From positions 558,001-622,000 of the forward strand of contig JACKCB010000002.1 in the NCBI GenBank assembly GCA_020634235.1: a stretch of DNA of 64,000 bases, in the 5' to 3' direction. The translations under genes and the position numbers were made by a program. The first letter of the stretch is position 1. Every line of letters starts with the position of its first letter. This DNA is from Ardenticatenaceae bacterium. GTDB lineage: Bacteria > Chloroflexota > Anaerolineae > Promineifilales > Promineifilaceae. The notes under the pieces were generated by a model that saw only the letters and a list, made by a program, of their open reading frames with translations, was not told where the DNA came from and searched no databases. Positions 52,383 to 60,324 of the stretch are shown here, piece after piece.

Positions 52383-53441
52383 ATGTTTGAAGAGATCTTT
52401 GAGATTGGCCAACAACCTTATACGGAAGCGGACGCGGAATGGGATGATTTCGTGGCCGGCCATCCACACGGCAGCCTGCTGCAAACCACGCAGTGGGCGC
52501 AGCTAAAGAATCGCTTTGGCTGGCATTCCCATCGCGTCTGGCTGCGCCAGGATGGCCAACTGGTGGCCGGGGCCCAGGTGCTCTATCGCTCGGTGGCCTT
52601 TGGCGCCATCAAGATGGGCTACATCCCCCATGGGCCGCTGGTAAACTGGAACGATGACGAGCAGGTGGCGGTGCTGCTAAACCAGCTTGACCAGAGTGCC
52701 TACCAAAACCGGGCCGGGATTATGAAGCTGGAGCCGCTGCTGTGGGAGGATGAACTCCCCCCGGCCGGGTGGCAAGCCATCACCCAACGCCACAACCTCC
52801 GCATCCCCAGCGACACCATCCAACCGCCGCGCACCATCCTGCTAGACCTGCGCCCGGCCGGGGACGACATCCTGGCCGCCATGAAGCAAAAAACCCGCTA
52901 CAACATCCGCCTGGCCGAGAAAAAAGGGGTCACCGTTCGCCAGGGCGACCTCAACGACATGCCCGCCTTTGTACGCCTGCTGGCCGAAACTGCCCGGCGC
53001 GACACCTTCAGCATCCACGACCCCCGTTACTACCGCTCCGCCATGGAACTGTTCCCTGAGCAATCCGCTCTGCTGCTGGCCGAATATGAAGGCCAGCCCC
53101 TGGCCGGCGTGATGGTCTTTGCCACCGGCCAGACCGCCGCCTACCTGTACGGCGCGTCGGGCAGCGCCGAACGGCAGCGCATGCCCGCCTATGCCGCCCA
53201 GTGGGCCGCCATCCAGTGGGCCAAAGCCCGCGGCTGCACCCATTACGACTTCTGGGGCGTGCCCGACTACCCGCTGGAGACATTAGAAACCGAGTTCACC
53301 ACGCGGCAAGATGGCCTGTGGCCCGTATATCGCTTCAAGCGCGGTTTTGGTGGCGAACTGCGCCGCACCGTGGGCGCTGCCGACCGGGTGTACAACAATT
53401 TGCTCTACCGGCTCTACCGCTGGCGGCGCGGCCGCCGCTAG
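52383..53441 (+). CDS. FemAB-like peptidyltransferase (GNAT fold), copy 1
   Basis: 352 residues. Tandem GNAT-fold architecture of Fem/MurM transferases: first half with G-S-L-L-Q-T-T-Q-W-A-Q-L-K, then D-D-I-L-A-A-M-K-Q-K-T-R-Y-N-I-R, Y-L-Y-G-A-S-G and Y-D-F-W-G-V-P. FemAB proteins add amino acids from aminoacyl-tRNA to the peptidoglycan stem peptide. The neighbouring gene is a paralogue, and an L,D-transpeptidase lies 2 kb away, so a cell-wall role is plausible. Leaderless-type promoter. Confidence 0.88.
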   Translation: MFEEIFEIGQQPYTEADAEWDDFVAGHPHGSLLQTTQWAQLKNRFGWHSHRVWLRQDGQLVAGAQVLYRSVAFGAIKMGYIPHGPLVNWNDDEQVAVLLNQLDQSAYQNRAGIMKLEPLLWEDELPPAGWQAITQRHNLRIPSDTIQPPRTILLDLRPAGDDILAAMKQKTRYNIRLAEKKGVTVRQGDLNDMPAFVRLLAETARRDTFSIHDPRYYRSAMELFPEQSALLLAEYEGQPLAGVMVFATGQTAAYLYGASGSAERQRMPAYAAQWAAIQWAKARGCTHYDFWGVPDYPLETLETEFTTRQDGLWPVYRFKRGFGGELRRTVGAADRVYNNLLYRLYRWRRGRR

Positions 53442-53477
53442 GTAGATGCGCCAGACGCCGCTACTAGTTGCTTGCTT

Positions 53478-54611
53478 ATGAAAACGGACACCATCACCAA
53501 CCGACCCTCGCCAACCACGCCGGCTTATGCCCTGCAGCCAGTAGCTTCGCCAGAAGCGTGGCAGCACACGCTGGCCGGCCTGCCCAACGCCCACGTGCTG
53601 CAAAGCTGGGCCTGGGGGGCGTTCAAATCGCGCTGGGGCTGGACACCGCAGCATTTTGCCCTGCAGCCAACCCCGGCCGGGGCCAACACCCCACCCCTGG
53701 CCGCCCTCCAGGTACTCAAACGCAAGCTGCCCCGCCTGCCCTTCAACATGCTCTACCTCCCCCGTGGCCCCGTTTTTGACCACGACGACAGCGCCGTGCG
53801 CCAGATGCTGCTGCACCAGCTAGAACAGCTCGCCCGCCAGGAGCGGGCCATCTTCATCAAAATCGATCCAGAAGTGGTTAGCGGCTGGGATGAGGTGCCC
53901 GTGCGCCCCGCCCCGGCCGGGCAACAGTTCATGGCCGAGCTAAAAGCGCGCGGCTGGCGCTATGCCAATGATCAGGTCCAGTTCCGCAACACCGTCCTGC
54001 TAGACCTCACCCGGCCGGAGGACGACATCCTGGCCGCCATGAAGCAAAAAACCCGCTACAACATCCGCCTGGCCGGGCGTAAAGGGGTTGTTACCCGGCC
54101 GGGAACCTCCGAAGATTTCCCCACCATCGCCAGCATGTACAAAGAGACCGCCGGGCGCGACGACTTTGCCATCCGGCCGGCCGCCTACTACCTGGACGCC
54201 TGGCAAACCCTCTACGACGCCGGGCTGGCCTACCCCTTCATAGCCGAGTTCAACGGCCAACCCATTGCCGCCATCATCGTCGTCCGCTCCGGCCGGCGCG
54301 CCATCTACATGTACGGCGCCTCGCTCAACGAAGAGCGACAGCGCATGCCCAACCACCTGCTGCAATGGGACGCCATTCGCTGGGCCCGCTCCGCCGGCTG
54401 CACCACCTACGATTTCTGGGGCGCGCCCGACGAGTTTGTGGAAAGCGACCGGCTGTGGGGCGTCTGGCGCTTCAAGGCCGGCTTCAACGGCCAGATCACC
54501 CGGCACATTGGCGCTTGGGATTACCCCGCCCGGCCGGGGCTGTACTGGCTCTTCACCACCCTCATGCCCCGCTACCTCAATCTCCTACGTGCCCGCGCCC
54601 GCCAGGCATAG
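53478..54611 (+). CDS. FemAB-like peptidyltransferase (GNAT fold), copy 2
   Basis: 377 residues, paralogue of the preceding gene with the same motifs (Q-S-W-A-W-G-A-F-K, D-D-I-L-A-A-M-K-Q-K-T-R-Y-N-I-R, Y-M-Y-G-A-S, Y-D-F-W-G-A-P). The proteins have diverged, yet 56 bases around the K-Q-K-T-R-Y-N motif are identical between the two genes. The two copies may add different residues of an interpeptide bridge. ATG 53478; the TTG two codons before is less likely. The gap to copy 1 is 36 bases. Confidence 0.88.
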   Translation: MKTDTITNRPSPTTPAYALQPVASPEAWQHTLAGLPNAHVLQSWAWGAFKSRWGWTPQHFALQPTPAGANTPPLAALQVLKRKLPRLPFNMLYLPRGPVFDHDDSAVRQMLLHQLEQLARQERAIFIKIDPEVVSGWDEVPVRPAPAGQQFMAELKARGWRYANDQVQFRNTVLLDLTRPEDDILAAMKQKTRYNIRLAGRKGVVTRPGTSEDFPTIASMYKETAGRDDFAIRPAAYYLDAWQTLYDAGLAYPFIAEFNGQPIAAIIVVRSGRRAIYMYGASLNEERQRMPNHLLQWDAIRWARSAGCTTYDFWGAPDEFVESDRLWGVWRFKAGFNGQITRHIGAWDYPARPGLYWLFTTLMPRYLNLLRARARQA

Positions 54612-54658
54612 ACGGGCACAAACAGGCACAGACAGGCACAGACAGGCAAAAACAGTCA
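54611..54658. repeat. Ten-base tandem repeat (GACAGGCACA type)
   Basis: About five consecutive units of RACAGGCACA with drift at the ends lie directly after the FemAB stop codon, in the spacer before the dehydrogenase gene. Confidence 0.8.
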
Positions 54659-54714
54659 ATCACCGGTCACAGCCGGCAACCAACAACCACCAGACAACAG
54701 GAGGATTACGCCAC

Positions 54715-55794
54715 ATGGCCAAAACAATCGTCATCTTGGAAGGAGATCAGACCGGGCAAGAGCTGCTAGAAGAGGCGCTGCGGGTCATCGACCCCACCGT
54801 CACGCGCTTCGACACCGAATTCTTACGCTTCGACCTGAGCCTGGAAAACCGCCGGCGCACCAACAACCAGGTGATCTACGAAGCCGCCGCCGCCATGCGC
54901 CAACACCGGCTGGCCGTTAAGGCCGCCACCATCACCCCCGGCGCGCCCGATGACGTGGGCAGCCCCAACGCCATCCTGCGCCAGGAAATCGACGCCGAGG
55001 TCATTCTGCGCACCGGCCGGCGCATTCCCGGCGTGCGCCCCATCGGCGGCGTCTACTCCCCCATCAGCGTCGTGCGCATGGCCGTCGGCGATGCCTACGG
55101 CGCCAAAGAGTGGCGCGAAGGCGAGCCAGGCTCATTGGATGAAGTAGCCTGCCGCACAGAAAACGTCACCCGCCGTTTGTGCCGCCAGGTGGCCGAGTTC
55201 GCCTTTCGTCACGCCCGCAACAACGGGGCCAAGGTGTTCGGCGGGCCAAAATACACCGTTAGCCCGGTATACGAAGGCATGTTCAAAGAAGAGATGGACC
55301 GGGCCGCCAGCCGCTACCCGGATGTGCGCTACGAACCACAGCTCATCGACGCCACCTTCGCCCTGCTGCTGGCCACTTCTGGCGATCCACTGGTCATCCC
55401 CTCACTAAACCGGGACGGCGACTTGCTGTCTGACATGGTCCTGCAAATGTTTGGTTCCATCGCCGGCTCCGAGTCGCAGGTCATTTCAGTCGACGAGAAT
55501 GGCGAAGTAGATTGCGTGATGACGGAAGCGCCGCATGGCACCGCCCCAGCCCTACAAGGGCGCAACGTGGCCAACCCCATGGCCATGATCCTGGCCGCCG
55601 CCGCCCTCTTCAGCCATATGCGCGAAGCAGAGGCCAAGCGCATCAGCCGCGCCATCTACGAGGCCACTCTGGAAGCGGTGTACGACGGCGTGCGCACCTC
55701 AGACCTGGGCGGCGGGGCGCATACCACCGAGTTCACCAACGAGGTCATCCGCCGGCTGAAGAGCAAGCTGGAGGTCTGGTCGACGTTGAGCTAA
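54715..55794 (+). CDS. Isocitrate/isopropylmalate dehydrogenase-family enzyme
   Basis: 359 residues. I-V-I-L-E-G-D-Q-T-G-Q-E at the start, the substrate-Arg region A-I-L-R-Q-E-I-D-A-E-V-I-L-R-T-G-R-R-I-P-G-V-R-P, Asp residues in N-R-D-G-D-L-L-S-D, and the NAD(P) loop A-P-H-G-T-A-P-A-L-Q-G-R-N-V-A-N-P. This fits beta-decarboxylating dehydrogenases. The usual L-R-K of LeuB is L-R-Q and flanking residues differ, so isocitrate, homoisocitrate, tartrate or isopropylmalate cannot be decided. CAGGAGGA precedes the ATG. No leu genes are adjacent. Confidence 0.85.
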   Translation: MAKTIVILEGDQTGQELLEEALRVIDPTVTRFDTEFLRFDLSLENRRRTNNQVIYEAAAAMRQHRLAVKAATITPGAPDDVGSPNAILRQEIDAEVILRTGRRIPGVRPIGGVYSPISVVRMAVGDAYGAKEWREGEPGSLDEVACRTENVTRRLCRQVAEFAFRHARNNGAKVFGGPKYTVSPVYEGMFKEEMDRAASRYPDVRYEPQLIDATFALLLATSGDPLVIPSLNRDGDLLSDMVLQMFGSIAGSESQVISVDENGEVDCVMTEAPHGTAPALQGRNVANPMAMILAAAALFSHMREAEAKRISRAIYEATLEAVYDGVRTSDLGGGAHTTEFTNEVIRRLKSKLEVWSTLS

Positions 55795-56302
55795 TGGTCC
55801 CCGGCCGGATCAGGGGGGAAGCCCCGGCCGGGGTCCGTCCCCTACCCCTTTGCGCGACAGGTGACCTTCATCACGCCAAAGGCAGATGTTCATCACTCGA
55901 CCGGGCACCCCAGGGATGGCACACTGATATCAGGCTACGTGCGCAGCATCGAAGCCACCAGCCGGCAGTTGCAGCGGCCGATAAAACCTCCCCCCGTCAA
56001 ACTGGCGGCCATTAATCCCCCCCTCCTGTCGCACCTGTTCATGGTATTTTGTGCCCGCGACGCCTGCCATATTCGCCGCAGGCCAGTACCCTGGCAGTAT
56101 ATCGCCACGGCCCATGAGCCGGTCAACCAAGATTTGCCGGAACGGGCGGGACCATGCCGGCAGGCTTTCCCGACCCATGGGCACGAGCGGTTGGGCCGGA
56201 ACCTCAGGTTTCGCCCGCTGCATTGCTGCCCCAAGATGCTCCGGGCGAAACACCAGGCCGTTCGCGGTCTGAGACACCCGCCAACGGCAAGGAGCGTCAC
56301 AA
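55795..56302. other. Spacer without a convincing gene
   Basis: Two palindrome copies (about 55800 and 55823) start the spacer and could form a terminator hairpin for the dehydrogenase gene. Frames on both strands are open for 110-160 codons but have atypical composition and no recognisable motif; I do not call a gene. Confidence 0.45.
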
Positions 56303-56701
56303 ATGAGTCACAATCCTGCTGTTCAAATTCCTCTTGAACAACCCTCCAAGGGTGCGCCCCATCTCAGCATTTGGGCCGTCATCCTGGTGCTGGTCCTTGT
56401 TGGCGCTTTCATCATCACCTTGCTCACCACAAGCACGCCCTCAACCACCTCGATCGAAGGCGTGCCCGCCGTTGAATCCGCCAGCGTGCTTTACGAAAAT
56501 CCGGAACTGGTGATTGCCCGCCAATATGCCGCCCTGCGCGTCGCGCGTCTGAATGATGCCTATCTGGCGGTCAATCCGGAACTGGCTGCTGCCCACCGCT
56601 ATACCACCCTGACCCTCCAGCGCGCCCAAGACAGCCTGATGGCCACCAATCCCGAACTGCTGGCCCACCGGCGCTACACCGCCGACCGCACTGCGCCTTA
56701 A
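56303..56701 (+). CDS. Small membrane-anchored protein with ~25-residue NPEL repeats
   Basis: 132 residues, ATG with AAGGAG eight bases before. A single membrane segment (I-W-A-V-I-L-V-L-V-L-V-G-A-F-I-I-T-L-L) and an outside domain of three helical repeats, each beginning N-P-E-L and continuing to a R-Q/R-Y aromatic and a D-A-Y-L/D-S-L-M end. It has its own strong terminator, so it is a monocistronic unit. I know no characterised family; the repeats suggest a helical stalk or binding module. Confidence 0.75.
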   Translation: MSHNPAVQIPLEQPSKGAPHLSIWAVILVLVLVGAFIITLLTTSTPSTTSIEGVPAVESASVLYENPELVIARQYAALRVARLNDAYLAVNPELAAAHRYTTLTLQRAQDSLMATNPELLAHRRYTADRTAP

Positions 56702-56736
56702 GCGTAGGTGCTGCACGGGGGATGCCGCCGGCCTGA

Positions 56737-56780
56737 AAACGAGTGGGTGCTGCGAATTGCCGCACCCACTCGTTTTTTGT
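56737..56780 (+). terminator. Rho-independent terminator of the NPEL protein gene
   Basis: AAACGAGTGGGTGC (56737-56750) pairs with GCACCCACTCGTTT (56762-56775), then TTT. A 14-pair stem with an 11-base loop and T-tail. Confidence 0.9.
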
Positions 56781-56857
56781 GTGCGGGGGGCAGCATGGGG
56801 GCGGTCCCGGCCGGGGGTAGGCAATCCCTTAGGTTCGCAGAAAATATCGGCGCTTTG

Positions 56858-56887
56858 TTGCTAAACTAGCCCACACTGGTTTACAAT
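56858..56887 (+). promoter_or_regulatory. Promoter of the first DUF1269-like gene
   Basis: TTGCTA (56858-56863) and TACAAT (56882-56887) are 18 bases apart; the leader to the ATG at 57010 is about 115 bases. Confidence 0.5.
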
Positions 56888-57009
56888 GGTTTGAGGCAGG
56901 CGCCAGCCGTCCGGGAAATGGTCGCAGCCCATGGTTCCCAAACAGGCCTGGCCCGCTCACCATCACTGGTTACCAATTCACCCAACCTACTTACTGGAGA
57001 CGAACAAAT

Positions 57010-57498
57010 ATGACCACACTTTCTGTACTCAAGTTCGAGACTGTTGACGGTGCCCAGGCGGCACTGGAGAAGGTACAGTCAATGCAAAAGCTGCAAATAA
57101 TCCGGCTGCACGACGCGGCCATCGTTAGCTGGGAAAACGGCAAGAGCAAACCCAAGACCAAACAGCTCTACAATCTGGCCGGCATGGGCGCTCTGGATGG
57201 GGCATTCTGGGGCATGCTCTTCGGTCTCATTTTCTTCGTACCCTTCTTTGGCCTGGCCGTTGGCGCTGCCATGGGGGCCATCAGCGGCAAGTTCGCAGAC
57301 GTAGGCATCGACGATGATTTCATCAAGCAGGTGCAGACCAAGGTTACGGAAGGCACTTCGGCTCTCTTCCTACTCACCAGCGACGCTGTGATGGACAAGG
57401 TTGCCGAGGAGATCAGCGGGATCAAGGCCGAAGTGATCGCCACCAATCTTTCCGATGCTGAGGAAGCACAACTGCAAGCAATGTTCAGCAGCGACTAG
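57010..57498 (+). CDS. DUF1269-family membrane-associated protein
   Basis: 162 residues. A ferredoxin-like N-terminal half (L-K-F-E-T-V-D-G-A-Q-A-A-L-E-K-V, D-A-A-I-V-S-W) is joined to a glycine-rich hydrophobic hairpin (G-A-L-D-G-A-F-W-G-M-L-F-G-L-I-F-F, A-V-G-A-A-M-G-A-I-S-G) and a helix ending in ...A-L-F-L-L-T. DUF1269 proteins are of unknown function, often stress-related. TGGAG precedes the ATG. A second DUF1269-type gene stands 800 bases on. Confidence 0.85.
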   Translation: MTTLSVLKFETVDGAQAALEKVQSMQKLQIIRLHDAAIVSWENGKSKPKTKQLYNLAGMGALDGAFWGMLFGLIFFVPFFGLAVGAAMGAISGKFADVGIDDDFIKQVQTKVTEGTSALFLLTSDAVMDKVAEEISGIKAEVIATNLSDAEEAQLQAMFSSD

Positions 57499-57607
57499 CT
57501 TCTTAACAGGTCCGGCGAGGACGTCTCGTTGAGCCTGTGGGGTGGAGGAACCCGGCCGGGTTTCCCCCACCCCACATGATCAGGATCAGAGATGTCATCA
57601 ATCTTAG

Positions 57608-57637
57608 GCGGCCAATGACAGCAGTGCCATTGGCCGC
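57608..57637 (+). promoter_or_regulatory. Hairpin directly upstream of the DUF4203-like gene's ribosome-binding site
   Basis: GCGGCCAATG (57608-57617) and CATTGGCCGC (57628-57637) pair perfectly around a ten-base loop. The AGGAGGG Shine-Dalgarno begins six bases later, at 57644. It may set mRNA stability or translation within the cluster. Confidence 0.6.
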
Positions 57638-57653
57638 ATTTACAGGAGGGAAT

Positions 57654-58292
57654 ATGTTCTTGCAAGTGTTGTGCGTAGGCATTGTTGCCATACTCTTAGG
57701 GTTGGTACTCCTATTCTCCGGCTACCGCTTCTTCCTCTTCCTGCTACCAATCTGGGGCTTCTTTGCCGGCTTCGCGCTAGGGGCAGGCACAGTCACCATG
57801 ATCTTTGGCGATGGCTTCCTGGCTACCGTTACCGGCTGGGTTAGCGGTCTGGTGGCCGGCCTGGTTTTTGGCCTGTTGTCATACCTGTTTTACATTGTCG
57901 GCGTGGCCTTTGTGGCCGGCTCGGTGGGCTATGCCATAGGCGCCGGGGTGGTTTTTGCCATCCTGGCCAATGCCAACTTCATTGCCTTTATCGTTGGTCT
58001 GGTAGTGGCCGTCATCGTAGCCGTCCTGACCCTGGTACTAAACTTGCAGAAATGGGTTATCATCGCTCTGACCTCCTTTGCCGGCTCCACCGCCTTGTTC
58101 ACCAGCCTGCTGCTCTTCGTGGGCCGCATCGAGCTGGCCGACCTTGGCACCAACCCGGTGCAGGCGGTCATTAGCGATTCGTTTATCTGGCTGATCGCCT
58201 GGATTGTGGTGGCCGTGATCGGCTTCGTCACCCAGGTTGGCAGCACCAGCAGATTCGTTTTGGAAACACCAGAAGGAAATCGGGCCTGGTAA
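57654..58292 (+). CDS. DUF4203-like multispanning membrane protein
   Basis: 212 residues, about seven hydrophobic segments with small-residue packing (G-F-F-A-G-F-A-L-G-A-G-T, G-W-V-S-G-L-V-A-G-L-V-F-G). The pattern fits the DUF4203/TMEM198-type family. ATG 57654 has a near-perfect AGGAGGG. It lies between two DUF1269-like genes, so the three may make one membrane complex. Confidence 0.72.
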   Translation: MFLQVLCVGIVAILLGLVLLFSGYRFFLFLLPIWGFFAGFALGAGTVTMIFGDGFLATVTGWVSGLVAGLVFGLLSYLFYIVGVAFVAGSVGYAIGAGVVFAILANANFIAFIVGLVVAVIVAVLTLVLNLQKWVIIALTSFAGSTALFTSLLLFVGRIELADLGTNPVQAVISDSFIWLIAWIVVAVIGFVTQVGSTSRFVLETPEGNRAW

Positions 58293-58323
58293 TGGCCCCA
58301 AAACAGTTAAGGAGAGCAAACAT

Positions 58324-59142
58324 ATGAGTGAAACACCTATTGAACTGATTATTGCCGCTTTCAACGATGAAAAAGGGGCGGAAGTGGCCCTGAAAGAGCT
58401 GCAAGCGGCCAAGAAAGAAAAGCTGATTGGCATCCAGGCAGCCGCGATCGTGCGGCGTGATGCCAAGAACAAGCTGCACGTCAGGGAAGTCGGCGAGCTG
58501 ACCCCCAAGAAAGGGGCCGTGGGTGGCGCTGTCCTGGGCGCGGCCGTGGGGCTGCTCACCGGTGGCGCCGGCCTTGTTCTGGGCGCGGCCGGGGCGCTCA
58601 TCGGCAACATCATCGGCCGGAAGCATGATATCGGCTTCTCCAACCAGCGGTTGGAAACCATTGGCGAATCCCTCAAGCCCGGTTCTTCAGCCATTGTGGC
58701 CGTCATCGAGCACAAATGGGTGGTAGCTTTGGAAGAAGATCTGGCCGAACTGGGGGCCGACGTAATGACCGCGGCCATCGCCGCCGACATCGCCGAGCAG
58801 TTGGCCGCCGATAAGGACCTGGCCTATTCCGCCCTGTCCACCGATGACTCCTTCTCCGTGTCCCGCACCGCGGCCGGGGAGGATTCGGTGGAGTATTCCG
58901 ACATGGTCGTGACCGAAGAGTCGCTTTCGACCAGCGCCGCCGTGGCCACGGCTGAGGGCGTTGCCTTTGAAAGCACTACCATGACCGAGGAAGGGATTGC
59001 CCATGAGGCGGGCGTAATCACCGACGAGGGCGCCGTCCTGAGCGCCACGTTGATCACGGAAGATGGCGTGAGCGGGGCCATGCTCGCTGCTGTGGTTGGC
59101 GAAGAAGAAGCGGAAGAAGCTGAGTCTGAAGAGGAAGCTTAA
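58324..59142 (+). CDS. DUF1269-like protein with glycine zipper and acidic repetitive tail
   Basis: 272 residues. The N-terminal ferredoxin-like segment (I-I-A-A-F-N-D-E-K-G-A-E-V-A-L-K-E-L) parallels the protein at 57010; a glycine-zipper hydrophobic hairpin follows (G-G-A-V-L-G-A-A-V-G-L-L-T-G-G-A-G-L-V-L-G-A). The last ~90 residues contain degenerate 14-15-residue repeats of V-T-E-E-x-x/M-T-E-E-G/I-T-D-E-G/I-T-E-D-G and end in a Glu-rich stretch, giving a strongly acidic tail. AAGGAG precedes the ATG; 31 bases separate it from the DUF4203-like gene. Confidence 0.78.
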   Translation: MSETPIELIIAAFNDEKGAEVALKELQAAKKEKLIGIQAAAIVRRDAKNKLHVREVGELTPKKGAVGGAVLGAAVGLLTGGAGLVLGAAGALIGNIIGRKHDIGFSNQRLETIGESLKPGSSAIVAVIEHKWVVALEEDLAELGADVMTAAIAADIAEQLAADKDLAYSALSTDDSFSVSRTAAGEDSVEYSDMVVTEESLSTSAAVATAEGVAFESTTMTEEGIAHEAGVITDEGAVLSATLITEDGVSGAMLAAVVGEEEAEEAESEEEA

Positions 59143-59203
59143 CTTCCCGGCCGGGACCCGGCTGACCTCCCCGGCCGGGATCACACCCAACCACTCCCTT
59201 GCC

Positions 59204-59243
59204 AAAAATCCTCCCCAGCGTCCGCGCTGCGGGAGGATTTTTC
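59204..59243 (+). terminator. Terminator of the DUF1269/DUF4203 cluster
   Basis: AAAAATCCTCCC (59204-59215) pairs with GGGAGGATTTTT (59231-59242), extended inside by CAGCG/CGCTG, and ends in a T-run. Confidence 0.9.
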
Positions 59244-59292
59244 TTGGGCAGGGCGGGCCAGCTTATGAGCAAACCATAAGCTCGTAAACATT

Positions 59293-59338
59293 TTCTTAAC
59301 AATCCCTTCAGCTAATCTGAACATTCCTGCGCTAGAAT
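59293..59338 (+). promoter_or_regulatory. Operator-like direct repeats and promoter of the YceI gene
   Basis: TCTTAACA (59294) and TCTGAACA (59316) are direct repeats 22 bases apart, two turns of 11. The -10 is TAGAAT (59333-59338). The block CTGAACATTC followed by CGCTA and AT recurs at 63679-63700 upstream of the last gene. Such 11-base phasing is typical of PhoB/PhoP-type response-regulator sites. Confidence 0.6.
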
Positions 59339-59416
59339 GAGAACAGTCCCGGCCGGGGTTGGCACTGCTGCACCCGGCCGGGCAACCCGCAACCACATGG
59401 AGAAAGAACCGACCCT

Positions 59417-60187
59417 ATGAAGAAAATCATCATTGCCGCCATCGTGTTACTACTGCTGCTAGCTGTCGCCGTAGCCCTCGTCGTCTTGCGTCCCCCCGAA
59501 GAAGCCAGCGGCCCCATCGAAGCCATCCCGCTAGAACTGGTCACCGAAGCTGTGCCAGCTGCCGCGCTCACAGAAGCTCCCACCCCCGACAGTGGCGACA
59601 ATGCGCCGGTTGCCACCGCGGCCGCCACCGCCGTGCCCAGCACCGCCGGCACAGTGGTCATCTTCCAGATCAGCCCGGCCGATTCACAAGTGCGTTTTGA
59701 ACTAGACGAAGATTTGCGCGGCAGCCGCGTCACCGTGGTTGGCACCACCGACCAGGTCGCCGGCGAAATAGCCGTCAACCTGGCCGACCTTGCCCAGACC
59801 CAGGTCGGCGTCATCCAGATAAACGCCCGCACCCTGGCCACCGACAACAACTTCCGCAACCGGGCCATCCAGAACGAAATCCTGGACACCGGCGCCAACG
59901 AATTCATCACCTTCACCCCCACCGCCGTCAATGGCCTGCCCCCCAGCGCCACCGTGGGCGACACCCTCACCTTCACCATAGATGGCGACCTGACTATCCG
60001 CGACATTACCCGGCCGGTAACCTTCACCATCGAAGCCACCGTCATCTCCGAAACCCAGATCAGCGGCAGCGCCAGCACCATCATTACCCGTGGCGATTAC
60101 GGCCTGATCATCCCCAACGTACCCAACGTGGCCAACGTAGAAGAAGAAGTCGAGCTGTACATCACCTTTGTGGCCAACGCATCTTAG
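59417..60187 (+). CDS. Membrane-anchored YceI-domain protein
   Basis: 256 residues. N-terminal membrane anchor (I-I-I-A-A-I-V-L-L-L-L-L-A-V-A-V-A-L), a Pro/Thr/Ala-rich linker, then a YceI lipocalin-like barrel: S-Q-V-R-F-E-L-D-E, G-E-I-A-V-N-L-A-D-L, I-N-A-R-T-L-A-T-D-N-N-F-R-N-R-A-I, L-T-I-R-D-I-T-R-P-V-T-F. YceI domains bind polyprenoid or amphiphilic lipids such as polyprenyl quinones. It lies just before a two-component system and shares its promoter pattern with the gene at 63780. Confidence 0.88.
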   Translation: MKKIIIAAIVLLLLLAVAVALVVLRPPEEASGPIEAIPLELVTEAVPAAALTEAPTPDSGDNAPVATAAATAVPSTAGTVVIFQISPADSQVRFELDEDLRGSRVTVVGTTDQVAGEIAVNLADLAQTQVGVIQINARTLATDNNFRNRAIQNEILDTGANEFITFTPTAVNGLPPSATVGDTLTFTIDGDLTIRDITRPVTFTIEATVISETQISGSASTIITRGDYGLIIPNVPNVANVEEEVELYITFVANAS

Positions 60188-60284
60188 GAATCGTCCACAG
60201 ATAACGCTTCAGGTCAAGGGGACGATTCCGCAAGCAATGGCCGTTTCTCCGCCAAAAATGTGAAATATTAGAAACGGCCATTGC
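60187..60284. repeat. Two consecutive perfect stem-loops before the response regulator
   Basis: First stem: GGAATCGTCC (60187-60196) with GGACGATTCC (60220-60229). Second stem: GCAATGGCCGTTTCT (60234-60248) with AGAAACGGCCATTGC (60270-60284). Loops are 23 and 21 bases. Neither has a T-tail. They fill nearly the whole spacer. Confidence 0.85.
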
Positions 60285-60324
60285 CTTGGCCTGGCTCCAC
60301 AGTCCATTCAGACAAGGATGCATC

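Noticed and set aside
55930..56277. Minus-strand frame of 115 codons in the same spacer
   Set aside because: No recognisable motif, and no transcription signal seen; I could not choose between it and noise.
55861..56337. Open frame of 158 codons in the spacer after the dehydrogenase gene
   Set aside because: No ribosome site, His/Arg/Pro-rich atypical composition, and it overlaps the start of the NPEL gene, which has a clear ribosome site.
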